A DNA stretch of 64,000 nt. Origin: Leisingera sp. JC1 (lineage in GTDB: Bacteria > Pseudomonadota > Alphaproteobacteria > Rhodobacterales > Rhodobacteraceae). The notes under the pieces are model-generated. The model did no database searches. It saw only the letters and a program-made list of their open reading frames with translations, and was not told the DNA's origin. The stretch lies in assembly GCF_001679925.1 (NCBI RefSeq), contig NZ_LYUZ01000046.1, positions 1 to 64,000 of the forward strand, given 5' to 3'. Of this stretch, positions 1 to 7,101 are shown one piece after another (within the stretch, counting starts at the first letter, position 1; each line of letters opens with the position of its first letter). Made by a program: the position numbers and the translations under genes.

Positions 1-1
1 G

Positions 2-505
2 GGCATCCAGGGCGGCCCGCTGATGCATGTGATCGCAGGCAAGGCGGCAGCCTTCGGCGAGGCGCTGAAGCCGGAGTTCAAGGCCTACCAGAAGCAGGTC
101 CGCGCCAACGCGGCAGCACTGGCGGACCAGCTGATCCAGGGCGGCCTGGACATCGTGACCGGCGGCACCGACACCCATGTGATGCTCGTGGACCTGCGCC
201 CCAAGGGCGTCACCGGCAACATCGCCGACAAGGCGCTGGGCCGCGCCCATATCACCACCAACAAGAACGGCATCCCGTTTGACCCGGAAAAGCCCACCGT
301 GACCTCCGGCCTGCGCCTGGGCACCCCGGCCGGCACCACCCGCGGCTTCGGCGAGGCGGAGTTCCGCCAGATCGCCGACCTGATCATCGAGGTGATCGAC
401 GGGCTGGCGGCCAACGGCGAAGAGGGCAATGCGGATGTGGAAGCGGCGGTGCGCGCCAAGGTCGCGGACCTCTGCGCCAAGTTCCCGCTCTATCCGAACC
501 TGTAA
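2..505 (+). CDS. glyA: Serine hydroxymethyltransferase, C-terminal part (left edge cut)
   Basis: C-terminal ~167 residues of serine hydroxymethyltransferase, the cytoplasmic PLP enzyme that interconverts serine plus tetrahydrofolate with glycine plus 5,10-methylene-THF. The frame is open to the window edge and begins with [15 protein letters not shown], the conserved GlyA segment just after the PLP-lysine, so the N-terminal ~60% lies outside the window. Downstream segments typical of GlyA are visible ([17 protein letters not shown] and the [15 protein letters not shown] block). The first ATG inside the window is an internal methionine, not the start. A strong rho-independent terminator follows the stop, so this is the end of its transcript. 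Confidence 0.97.
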   Translation, partial: GIQGGPLMHVIAGKAAAFGEALKPEFKAYQKQVRANAAALADQLIQGGLDIVTGGTDTHVMLVDLRPKGVTGNIADKALGRAHITTNKNGIPFDPEKPTVTSGLRLGTPAGTTRGFGEAEFRQIADLIIEVIDGLAANGEEGNADVEAAVRAKVADLCAKFPLYPNL

Positions 506-530
506 TCCCATCCGGGACTGAACACATGAA

Positions 531-562
531 ACCGCCGCGGCCCAAAAGCCGCGGCGGTTTTG
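531..562 (+). terminator. Rho-independent terminator of glyA
   Basis: Perfect 10-bp GC-rich stem (531-540 pairing with 549-558) with an 8-nt loop, followed by a T run, 26 bp after the glyA stop codon. Confidence 0.9.
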
Positions 563-793
563 CTTTGGCAGGCAAATTTTGACTGCGCGCTGCAAAAAGC
601 GGCCAGCCGACAGGAAACAGGCGTCACCGAAAGGGGGTTTCACTGCGAAACCTCTTTTATTAACAGTATATTACATCAGCGTACGCAGCGTTAATCCGCC
701 CTCCCCGTGCTCCCCTGCGCGCGCAATGACTGCAGGCAGGAAGGGGGCGGGAGCGGCTGGCTTCGCAATGCGGTCAACGCACGGTAACTGCGG
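563..793. other. Intergenic region without a recognisable gene
   Basis: Part of the ~350 bp between the glyA stop and the next gene. Apart from the two terminators at its borders I see no conserved ORF, RNA or strong promoter here. Short open frames on both strands have no recognisable protein features. Confidence 0.6.
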
Positions 794-830
794 TAAAAAA
801 GAAGCCGCCCGCATATCCGGCGGGCGGCTT
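794..830 (-). terminator. Rho-independent terminator of the YiaAB/PspA unit
   Basis: 11-bp stem (802-812 with 820-830) with a 7-nt loop. Read on the minus strand it is followed by a T-rich tract (complement of 795-800), and it lies 26 bp after the stop of the minus-strand gene at 856-1143. Confidence 0.88.
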
Positions 831-855
831 TCGGCCAGGAGCGGCCTAGCTGAGC

Positions 856-1143
856 TCAGAAGTCCTGCTTGCTGTCCATCAGCGCATCTTCCAGCAGTTT
901 TTCGTTGCGGGCATCCTCGATCTTGCGGATGCGGTCCTCGCTGGAGCGGTGGTCGAAGCGGTATTTCACCACGTTGATGAGGCTCAGCGTCAGCAGCAGC
1001 ACGGCCATGCCCCAATAGCCCTTGGTCGCCAGCGGCACGTCGGTCGAGAGCCAAAGCGAAATCCCCAGCATGCCATAGGCAATGGCAACGCCGGCAGTGT
1101 TGAGCAGAATGATCAGCTTGTTGTCGGTGTTATCGGTATACAT
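856..1143 (-). CDS. YiaA/YiaB-like two-helix inner membrane protein
   Basis: Predicted 95-residue inner membrane protein. Two hydrophobic helices are visible (about residues 9-32 and 42-60), separated by a short polar loop containing KGYWGM, followed by a charged cytosolic tail rich in Asp, Glu, Arg and Lys. The helix-KGY-helix-RFD pattern fits the YiaA/YiaB two-helix family, whose biochemical role is not established. It is the second gene of a minus-strand pair behind a PspA/IM30 protein, 64 bp apart, and is followed by a terminator. The association with PspA suggests a role in envelope or membrane stress, which is inference. RBS-like GGAGAA lies before the start. Confidence 0.72.
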   Translation of the reverse strand: MYTDNTDNKLIILLNTAGVAIAYGMLGISLWLSTDVPLATKGYWGMAVLLLTLSLINVVKYRFDHRSSEDRIRKIEDARNEKLLEDALMDSKQDF

Positions 1144-1207
1144 GTGTTTTCTCCGGTAAATTCAGTGGGATCGGCCCGGCGGGCCGCGTGAAATGAAAAA
1201 GGTCGGG

Positions 1208-1885
1208 TCAGTCCTTGGGCTTGAGGCGGCTCAGCACGTCGGCGGCAGTGCTGCGGCTGCGGGGACCAAAGCCCGCGTCAGCCAGATCGTCGGCAATGGT
1301 GGTGCGCGACAGCTCGCCGTCGATCTCGCGCAGGATCTCGCCCTGCTCGAAGGGGTCGTCGCGCTGCAGCACGTCGCGGATCAGCGCCTCGGCCTCCTCC
1401 GCCGGGCTGTCGCCGCCGGTGTGGCGGTGCAGGCGGCGCTGGAGGTCCTGCTCGCGCCGGGTGGCGCGGGCGGCAATCGCGCCCTGCTTCAGGTCGGTGA
1501 TGCGGCGGCTGGCGGTTTCCACCGACTGGCGCAGCTGCAGAATACGGGTGTCGAGCCGGTCCAGGGTCTGGCGGCGCACCGCCAGCTCGTTCTCCATGTC
1601 GGCCACTGCCTGGGCGGCGCTGCGGGCCAGATCCTCGCGGCCGCCTTCCAGCGCCTCGCCTGCCCGGGACATCAGGTCGCGGATGCGCTCCTCCAGGGTG
1701 TCCACCTGGCGCTGCTCCGCGCGCTGGCGCTGGATCAGGCTGGCCAGCGTCAGCTTGGCAGCCTTCAGATTGGCGTCCGCCTCGCGGATCTTCTGGGAGA
1801 TCAGCTCGATCGAGTAGGTCTCGCGCAGCTGCTCTTCTGCCCGGGCATTGGCGCCGGTGATCAGGGTCTTCAGAGTGTTGAACAT
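1208..1885 (-). CDS. PspA/IM30 family membrane-associated protein
   Basis: 225-residue, almost entirely helical, highly charged protein that begins MFNTLKTLITGANARAEEQL, the typical N-terminal amphipathic helix and first coiled-coil of PspA/IM30 (ESCRT-III-like) proteins. Family members bind inner-membrane lipids and help maintain membrane integrity under stress. Long heptad-like coiled coil runs from about residue 15 to 150. The ATG at 1885 is chosen because GGAGGAAGCA directly precedes it; an in-frame ATG at 1909 has no ribosome site and sits inside a palindromic operator. Upstream lie three copies of a TTGAAC-N3-GTTCAA-type palindrome, so the adjacent TetR protein probably represses it. 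A YiaAB-like gene follows. Confidence 0.87.
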   Translation of the reverse strand: MFNTLKTLITGANARAEEQLRETYSIELISQKIREADANLKAAKLTLASLIQRQRAEQRQVDTLEERIRDLMSRAGEALEGGREDLARSAAQAVADMENELAVRRQTLDRLDTRILQLRQSVETASRRITDLKQGAIAARATRREQDLQRRLHRHTGGDSPAEEAEALIRDVLQRDDPFEQGEILREIDGELSRTTIADDLADAGFGPRSRSTAADVLSRLKPKD

Positions 1886-1902
1886 TGCTTCCTCCGCAAA
1901 CA

Positions 1903-1915
1903 TGAACATCGTTCA
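1903..1915. promoter_or_regulatory. Operator O1 (TGAAC-N3-GTTCA)
   Basis: Perfect 5-bp inverted repeat with 3-bp spacer just upstream of the PspA-like start. It matches the core of the other three palindromes at 1938, 1961 and 2593 and is the likely binding site of the neighbouring TetR protein. Confidence 0.6.
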
Positions 1916-1937
1916 CGGAGAATCATGTAGCAACGAC

Positions 1938-1975
1938 TTGAACGGTGTTCAAGTATTTTCTTGAACGATGTTCAA
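1938..1975. promoter_or_regulatory. Operators O2 and O3, tandem TTGAAC-N3-GTTCAA palindromes
   Basis: Two perfect 6-bp inverted repeats with 3-bp spacers (1938-1952 and 1961-1975), centres 23 bp apart, in the short stretch between the tetR stop and the pspA-like start. The position suits repression of the minus-strand pspA-yiaAB promoter. Confidence 0.75.
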
Positions 1976-1978
1976 AAA

Positions 1979-2575
1979 TCACTTGCCGCCGATTTGCTCC
2001 AGCACCTGGGCAATCATCTGCTCGATGCGTTCCGGCGGCACGCCTGAGATGCGCTGCTCCAGCCCCAGGAGCACGATGCCGTGGACGGCAGAGAACAATG
2101 CCCGCACCATCAGGGACGCCTCGCCTGCGTCCTTGTCCGGGAACAGTTCACCCACGGGCCTGGCGATATTGGCAAACAGGTCATCCAGCGCGGTCAGGTA
2201 CCACTCCGGCGCTTTCTCCTCAGCCGTCATCCGCAGGTCGAACATGGCCCGCCAGAGGTTGGTGTTTTCCACCGCAAACTGCAGGTAGGCGTTGCTCATC
2301 AGGATTAGGCGGCGGGTCGGCGGCTCGTCTTCTGCGCCCGCCACCGAAGCCTCAACCGCGGCGCCCAGTTTCTGAAAGGTGCGCCCGTTCACCGCCATGA
2401 TGATGGCGGTCAGATCATCGTAGGCGTTATAGATCGCCCCGACCGCGCAGCCCGCATCCTGCGCCAGATCGCGGGCGCGCAGCGCCCCTGCCCCGTCGCG
2501 CGCGATACGGATCTCCGCCGCTTCCACCAGTTTCTGCCGCAGCGCCGCTTTGCGCGCTTCCACTTTGCCTGCCAT
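1979..2575 (-). CDS. TetR/AcrR family transcriptional regulator
   Basis: 198-residue TetR-family repressor. The N-terminal helix-turn-helix domain spans about residues 8-58 (ALRQKLVEAAEIRIARDGAG through AVGAIYNAYDDLTAI); the rest is the helical ligand-binding and dimerisation domain, with a WHG-like C-terminal pattern around SAVHGIVLLGLEQ. The stop codon lies four bases from operator O3, and another copy of the same palindrome (2593-2607) precedes its own start. This indicates autoregulation plus control of the downstream PspA/YiaAB genes. Ligand unknown; many TetR proteins of this type sense hydrophobic molecules or membrane perturbants. Confidence 0.92.
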   Translation of the reverse strand: MAGKVEARKAALRQKLVEAAEIRIARDGAGALRARDLAQDAGCAVGAIYNAYDDLTAIIMAVNGRTFQKLGAAVEASVAGAEDEPPTRRLILMSNAYLQFAVENTNLWRAMFDLRMTAEEKAPEWYLTALDDLFANIARPVGELFPDKDAGEASLMVRALFSAVHGIVLLGLEQRISGVPPERIEQMIAQVLEQIGGK

Positions 2576-2592
2576 GGCGTCCTGCCTTTGTC

Positions 2593-2607
2593 TTGAACTG
2601 TGTTCAA
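2593..2607. promoter_or_regulatory. Operator O4, TTGAAC-TGT-GTTCAA, upstream of tetR
   Basis: Perfect 6-bp inverted repeat with 3-bp spacer, 17 bp upstream of the tetR start. Same half-sites as the operators before the pspA-like gene, implying autoregulation. Confidence 0.75.
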
Positions 2608-2641
2608 AATACAGTCGGCAGACACGGGGTAAAGCGGGAAA

Positions 2642-3007
2642 TCAGATCAGGCCGCGCCAGCGCAGCACCACCACCAGCAGGATCAGCACGCAGAGGATGG
2701 AAAAGGCCATGCTGCCAAGGACGCCGAGCCAGAAGCCTTTGCGGCGGTCGGCAAGGTCGATTTTCTGCAGATGCGCCTTTACCTCGCGGGCGGCGCCCTG
2801 CAGAGGCTTTTCGTCCACCGTCATCCGCAGTTTGGGGTGCGCCAGCAGCGGCAGCGCGGCTGCCAGCCGCATGCCTTGCTTGTAGACCCGCCGCGGGATG
2901 CGGCGGCGGACGTGTTTCAGCGCAGCTGTCAGGTCGCCGGAGGCGTGCTCGCGCTCCTTCAGGAGGGTGCGGATGTCTTCGATATCCTGGTCCAGGCTGG
3001 CGGCCAT
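2642..3007 (-). CDS. Hypothetical C-tail-anchored membrane protein
   Basis: 121-residue protein of unknown function. The first ~90 residues are charged, helical and basic, with RRRIPRRVYKQG near residue 34. One strong transmembrane helix occupies about residues 92-114 and ends in RWRGLI, giving a C-terminal membrane anchor with the bulk in the cytoplasm. GGGGAGAG sits at a good distance before the ATG. It lies directly upstream of tetR in the same orientation but operator O4 lies between them, so separate transcription is likely. I recognise no family. Confidence 0.65.
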   Translation of the reverse strand: MAASLDQDIEDIRTLLKEREHASGDLTAALKHVRRRIPRRVYKQGMRLAAALPLLAHPKLRMTVDEKPLQGAAREVKAHLQKIDLADRRKGFWLGVLGSMAFSILCVLILLVVVLRWRGLI

Positions 3008-3110
3008 TCTGGCACTCTCCCCTTGCTGCGCTGTAGCGCTACCCTAGCCTGCACCCGCGGCTGCCTCAATGGGGGTGGCAAGCCTCCGCCTGCGCCGCTA
3101 TCAAGTGCTT

Positions 3111-3869
3111 ATGCTGAACACGATCACTCATGGCTCTGCCACCTCGAAAACTCCGCTCCTGATTGCCCATGGCCTCTATGGCTCTGCCCGCAACTGGGGC
3201 GTCATCGCTAAGCGTCTGTCGGATGAGCGGCAGGTGGTTGCAGTAGACATGCGCAACCACGGCGACAGCCCGCGTGCGGACAGCCACACCTATCCAGAGC
3301 TAGCCGGGGATCTGGCAGAGGTGATCGCGGCCCATGGCGGGCAGATGGATGTGATCGGCCATTCGATGGGCGGCAAGGCGGCGATGATGCTGGCGCTGAA
3401 CCACCCTGAAGCGGTGCGCAAGCTGGTGGTCGCCGACATCGCACCGGTCGCCTACGGGCACACGCAGATCCAGTATATCCACGCGATGAAGTCGCTGGAT
3501 CTGGAGACCATCGAGCGCCGCCCCGAGGCCGCTGCGCAGCTGTCGGAGGCCGGGGTTGAGCCTGCATTGCAGAGCTTCTTCACCCAGTCGCTGGACCTGC
3601 CGAACAAGCGCTGGAAGCTGAACCTGGACACGCTGGCGGATCAGATGCCGAACATCATGTCCTTCCCGCAGACAGACTCCGCCTGGGACGGCCCTGCCCT
3701 GTTCCTGTCAGGATCGGAATCGGACTATGTGCTGCCGGAGCACCGCGAAGAGATCCGCGCGCGCTTCCCCAATGCCCGTTTTGCCAAGCTGCCCGGCGCG
3801 GGCCATTGGCTGCACGCCGAGAAGCCGCGGGAGTTCGAGGCCGCCGCGCGGGTGTTCCTGAACGCCTGA
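3111..3869 (+). CDS. Alpha/beta hydrolase (ABHD11/YbfF-like)
   Basis: 252-residue alpha/beta-hydrolase-fold esterase. Visible are the HGLYGSARNWG oxyanion segment (about 20-30), the nucleophile elbow GHSMGG with Ser85, and a late GAGHWLHAEKP segment holding the catalytic His. The VDMRNHGDSP block is typical of the YbfF/ABHD11 group, which cleaves short acyl esters or thioesters. The start at 3111 is chosen because family members begin MLNT just before the first strand; an upstream ATG at 3069 adds an unlikely basic extension. Neither start has a strong ribosome site. Physiological substrate not predictable. Confidence 0.88.
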   Translation: MLNTITHGSATSKTPLLIAHGLYGSARNWGVIAKRLSDERQVVAVDMRNHGDSPRADSHTYPELAGDLAEVIAAHGGQMDVIGHSMGGKAAMMLALNHPEAVRKLVVADIAPVAYGHTQIQYIHAMKSLDLETIERRPEAAAQLSEAGVEPALQSFFTQSLDLPNKRWKLNLDTLADQMPNIMSFPQTDSAWDGPALFLSGSESDYVLPEHREEIRARFPNARFAKLPGAGHWLHAEKPREFEAAARVFLNA

Positions 3870-3875
3870 CGCTCG

Positions 3876-4064
3876 TCAGGCGCCGCGGGCGTAGAGCTGT
3901 TTTGCCACCAGCCAGGCCACCGGCAGAGCCAGCACTGCACCAGCGGCTGCGGCCGCAAGAATTGCCTGTGTGGTTACAAGCCCGGCCGCCAGAACTGCAA
4001 TCACCCCGGCCCCTGCCAGGCTGCTGCCGATCAGCGAATAGAGGATGGATGCAAGGCGCAACAT
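3876..4064 (-). CDS. Small two-helix membrane protein
   Basis: 62-residue protein starting MLRLASILYSLIGSSLAGAG, with two hydrophobic segments (about 5-27 and 30-52) ending in AKQLYARGA. AGGAG precedes the ATG at 4064; a longer frame from 4097 lacks this support. From memory, similar small roseobacter proteins carry the automatic name 'CTP synthetase', but nothing here resembles PyrG (no amidotransferase or synthetase domain), so that name should not be used. Convergent with the alpha/beta hydrolase, six bases apart. Function unknown. Confidence 0.65.
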   Translation of the reverse strand: MLRLASILYSLIGSSLAGAGVIAVLAAGLVTTQAILAAAAAGAVLALPVAWLVAKQLYARGA

Positions 4065-4160
4065 GGGCTTTCTCCTATGCCTTTGACTGTCCTGCACACA
4101 GGCATAGGGATTCGCGAATATATACGCCTTGATCCTGATCAGCTTACCCGCGACGCAATT

Positions 4161-5165
4161 CTAGCGGGTGTACATCTGCTTCTTGTAGGCCCGGGTCCGC
4201 TCAGTCGCGGCGGCGGAGCCGTCGTGGTAGGTGCCGAACCACTTGTCAAAGGGGATCTCCGAGGTGCCGTAGTTGCATTCGAAATAGCGGTGGTGCAACT
4301 GGTGGAAAAAATCGCCGGCCTTGGCGGCCTCGGTTTCCTTGGCGATCACCCGCTCGAAACCGGAGTGCGACAGAACCGGGCTGATCTGCTGGAACATCGC
4401 ATGGAAGGCCAGATGCAGCGGGTGCGAAGGCACGACCAGGTGGATGAAATAGGTGGTGAAGTAGAGCAGGTTTTCATACCAGTGGTTTGAAATCCCTGAC
4501 CACGGCCCGATGTTGACGTTGCGGTGGTGCACCGCATGCACGTGTTTGTAGAGCTTCGGGTGATGCTCCAGCCTGTGCACCCAGTAGAAATGCAGGCCGG
4601 ACCACATTGGAATGAACAGCATCCAGACCACGCACCACACCGGCGCCTCCGCAAATGTCACCACTGGCACCCAGCCGTTGGCCATCAGCCAGTAGATGCC
4701 CCATTGATAGACGGTGGCCACGGTAATCGCGCTGCCCAGCGTCCACCAGATGTTGTCCAGAACCTGGTTCTTGAAGGCGAAGGTGCCGTTGCCGCGCGAC
4801 AGGTCGCGTTTGTCGAACTTCTTTTGCATCCCCTGGCCCTTGCGCATGTAGAGCCACCAGTGCAGGCAGCCTGCCACTGCGGCCTGCGGCAGCAGGTTGG
4901 CCAGCCAGACCTGCAGCATCCAGCCGGGGCGGAATTCACCCATCTCTGCCAGCGGCGGCAGCATCCAGGCATAGATCGCCAGTGCCAGCAGGAAGCAGAG
5001 CGTCAGCGATGTGATCTCCATCCAGGCGCCGCGGTACCAGCGCAGGACCGCCGCCGGGCGCGGCGGCCAGCTGAACAGCGGGTTGAGCGGCACCGGCCCC
5101 TTGGGGTGGTAGTGCCAGCGCTCGGCTTCCCGGTCGCGTTCCGCGGTGTGCACGATTCCGTCCAT
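4161..5165 (-). CDS. Sterol desaturase / fatty acid hydroxylase family membrane protein (module 1)
   Basis: 334-residue integral membrane di-iron enzyme of the fatty-acid-hydroxylase/sterol-desaturase superfamily. Four or more hydrophobic helices carry the expected histidine clusters: HFYWVHRLEHH, HAVHHRNVN and, near the C-terminus, HQLHHRYFECNYG. Such enzymes use O2 and two irons to hydroxylate or desaturate membrane-bound substrates. The start at 5165 has GGGAGG seven bases upstream; an ATG 15 bp earlier overlaps that site. It lies 23 bp after a class II aldolase gene in the same orientation, probably co-transcribed, and divergent from a LysR gene. A clear paralogue lies at 28814-29815. Substrate unknown. 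Confidence 0.88.
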   Translation of the reverse strand: MDGIVHTAERDREAERWHYHPKGPVPLNPLFSWPPRPAAVLRWYRGAWMEITSLTLCFLLALAIYAWMLPPLAEMGEFRPGWMLQVWLANLLPQAAVAGCLHWWLYMRKGQGMQKKFDKRDLSRGNGTFAFKNQVLDNIWWTLGSAITVATVYQWGIYWLMANGWVPVVTFAEAPVWCVVWMLFIPMWSGLHFYWVHRLEHHPKLYKHVHAVHHRNVNIGPWSGISNHWYENLLYFTTYFIHLVVPSHPLHLAFHAMFQQISPVLSHSGFERVIAKETEAAKAGDFFHQLHHRYFECNYGTSEIPFDKWFGTYHDGSAAATERTRAYKKQMYTR

Positions 5166-5188
5166 TGTGCCGCCTCCCATGCTGGCGC

Positions 5189-5947
5189 TCAGCTTGCGTA
5201 GTTGGAGCCTTCATCGTCGAGGATCGCCTTCAGCTCTGCCAGATGGCGCTCAGCCTGATCCGGATAATCCTCCAGTTCCTGCGCGGTTTTCTCGGCAATC
5301 TCGTCGCTCAGCACCCGCAGCGTCTGACCGGTTTGCAGGGCGCGGATATAGGTCTCGGCGGCGCGCTCGAAGTAATAGAGCCGGTTGAAGGTATCCGCGA
5401 CGCTGTCGCCGATCACCAGCACCCCGTGATTGCCCATGATCATCACCTTGACCTTAGGGTCGGTCAGCATCGAGGCACAGCGGGCGCCCTCGTCCTCAAA
5501 CGCCAGCCCTCCGAAATCGCCATCCACCACATAGCGGTTGTAGAAGGTGGCAGTATTCTGGTCGATCGGCGGCAGGGTGCTGTCGGCGAGACAGGCCAGC
5601 ACGGTGGCGTGGATCGAATGCACATGCATCACGCAACGGGCATGCGGGCAGAGCCGGTGGATTGAGCCGTGCAGGCCCCAGGCGGTCGGGTCCGGCGCAT
5701 CGGGGCGATCCATTGTCTTGGGGTCATTGGCATCCAGCAACAGCAGGTCCGAGGCCTTGATGCGCCGGAAATGCGCCTGATTGGGGTTCATCAGGAACTG
5801 GGTTCCATCCTCATTCACCGCCAGGCTGAAGTGGTTGGCGACGCCTTCGTGCATATCCAGCCGCTCGGTCCAGCGGAAGGCCGCGGCCATGTCGACGCGC
5901 TCCTGCCAATGGGTGAGGTTCGGGCTCAGTTCCGCTTGCTTGTTCAT
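5189..5947 (-). CDS. Class II aldolase/adducin family protein
   Basis: 252-residue cytoplasmic protein of the class II aldolase/adducin fold, comprising zinc-dependent aldolases and decarboxylases such as fuculose-phosphate aldolase. The metal-binding pattern is visible as HVHSIHATV (two His in an HxH-type motif) with a later His in MGNHGVLVIG and an upstream NHFSL segment. GGAGG lies before the ATG. First gene of an apparent two-gene unit with the downstream hydroxylase-like membrane protein, divergent from a LysR regulator across a 110-bp region with a perfect palindrome. Substrate not inferable. Confidence 0.87.
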   Translation of the reverse strand: MNKQAELSPNLTHWQERVDMAAAFRWTERLDMHEGVANHFSLAVNEDGTQFLMNPNQAHFRRIKASDLLLLDANDPKTMDRPDAPDPTAWGLHGSIHRLCPHARCVMHVHSIHATVLACLADSTLPPIDQNTATFYNRYVVDGDFGGLAFEDEGARCASMLTDPKVKVMIMGNHGVLVIGDSVADTFNRLYYFERAAETYIRALQTGQTLRVLSDEIAEKTAQELEDYPDQAERHLAELKAILDDEGSNYAS

Positions 5948-6019
5948 CTTGGGCCTCCAAATCCGCTTTTCTTAGTGGTGCCAGCCGAAATTCCTGCTGA
6001 CAAACGATTGATTCAGCCG

Positions 6020-6046
6020 CTATGCATTAACTAAACTAATGCATAG
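6020..6046. promoter_or_regulatory. LysR-type operator, perfect 10-bp inverted repeat
   Basis: CTATGCATTA (6020-6029), 7-bp spacer, TAATGCATAG (6037-6046), placed 11 bp before the LysR start in the intergenic region divergent to the aldolase. Contains the T-N11-A pattern expected for LysR proteins. Confidence 0.75.
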
Positions 6047-6057
6047 GTCTTGCATCC

Positions 6058-6948
6058 ATGCCGTCTCCCGGATCGCCTTCCTCCTCCCTGCCCCCGCTCA
6101 CCTGGCTGCGCGCCTTTGAGGCCAGCGCCCGGCACCTGTCCTTCACCCGCGCCGCGGCGGAGCTGAACCTGACCCAATCGGCGATCAGCCAGCATGTGCG
6201 CAGCCTGGAGAATTTTTTGGGCCGGGAGCTGTTCATCCGCAAAACCCGCGCACTGGAACTCAGCGAGGCCGGGGCGAACTACATGCCCATCGTGCGCGAG
6301 GCCTTTGAGCTGATTGCGGCCGGCACCCAGGCCTTTACCGGCGGCGACCAGGGGCGGCATCTGGTCTTGCAGTGCAACATGGCATTCTCAGTCTTCTGGC
6401 TGTCGCCGCGTCTGCCGCGATTGTACCAGAAGTTCCCCTGGCTGGTGCTGAACATCGTGACGCCGATCTGGGACCCGGAGCGCCATGCAGCCTCTGCCGG
6501 GACCGAGATCCGCTTTGGCCGCCCGAATGACATGTCGGCGGCGGCTGTACGGCTGACCTACGACCAGTTCTACCCGGTCTGCGCACCGGGCTATCAGGAT
6601 GGAAAAGTGGACTTCAGCACCGCAACGCTGCTGGATTGTGCTGGCGTGACAGGGTCTTGGGGCGCTTGGTTCAAGTCGCAAGATCTTCCGTTTGACCGCA
6701 ATCACGAGATCAACCTGGCCTCCACCTACGTGATTGCCATGACTGCGGCACTGAACGGGGCCGGCATCTCCATGTCCCATGACACGCTGGCGGGCGGGCT
6801 GCTGGAGAGCGGCCAGCTGATCCGGGTCAGCGATCACTCGGCCGAATTGCTGGAGAACTATTTTCTGATGCCGCCACCCAGCCATGCAAGCACCCCGGCA
6901 TCACGGGCGTTTCTGGAGTGGCTGGAGGGGGAACTGCCGCCGGTTTAA
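6058..6948 (+). CDS. LysR family transcriptional regulator (GcvA-like)
   Basis: 296-residue LysR-type regulator. The winged HTH occupies about residues 12-70 (LTWLRAFEASARHLSFTRAAAELNLTQSAISQHVRSLE), in the GcvA-like form with LTWLRAF and SISQ/AISQ recognition helix. The C-terminal part is the periplasmic-binding-like effector domain. Divergently transcribed from the aldolase and hydroxylase genes, with a perfect inverted repeat between them, so this pair is the most likely target. The composition around 6590-6730 is slightly less GC-rich than its surroundings. Confidence 0.93.
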   Translation: MPSPGSPSSSLPPLTWLRAFEASARHLSFTRAAAELNLTQSAISQHVRSLENFLGRELFIRKTRALELSEAGANYMPIVREAFELIAAGTQAFTGGDQGRHLVLQCNMAFSVFWLSPRLPRLYQKFPWLVLNIVTPIWDPERHAASAGTEIRFGRPNDMSAAAVRLTYDQFYPVCAPGYQDGKVDFSTATLLDCAGVTGSWGAWFKSQDLPFDRNHEINLASTYVIAMTAALNGAGISMSHDTLAGGLLESGQLIRVSDHSAELLENYFLMPPPSHASTPASRAFLEWLEGELPPV

Positions 6949-7058
6949 GACATCCGGCCCGTCAGACAGCCATTTTCAAATTTTCCCGACAAGTCCTGCG
7001 GAATGTTCTCAATGCGCCCGCCGCTTGCGCCATTCCCGCCATACTGCTACACGCGCGG

Positions 7059-7095
7059 CACCGGTCGCAGCCTACCCGGTCATCAAAACAAGGGT
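7059..7095 (+). ncRNA. preQ1-I riboswitch (translational type)
   Basis: Short element ending in the queC ribosome-binding site. P1 is ACCGG (7060-7064) pairing with CCGGT (7076-7080); the loop begins TCGCAG, followed by an A-rich tail CAAAACAAGGG. Loop, tail and spacing closely match, from memory, the preQ1 class I aptamer of Thermoanaerobacter tengcongensis. The tail AAGGG (7090-7094) is both the Shine-Dalgarno, 7 nt before the ATG, and the strand expected to form the pseudoknot with loop cytosines. PreQ1 binding would therefore close the ribosome site of queC. Confidence 0.85.
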
Positions 7096-7101
7096 TCAAA
7101 A

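Noticed and set aside
1193-1930. 245-residue plus-strand frame opposite the PspA-like gene
   Set aside because: Antisense shadow of a real gene in GC-rich DNA; the minus-strand product has clear PspA/IM30 features and ribosome site.
7003-7101. N-terminal extension of queC
   Set aside because: Would translate through the preQ1 riboswitch; QueC begins at MKTIVICSGGLDS.
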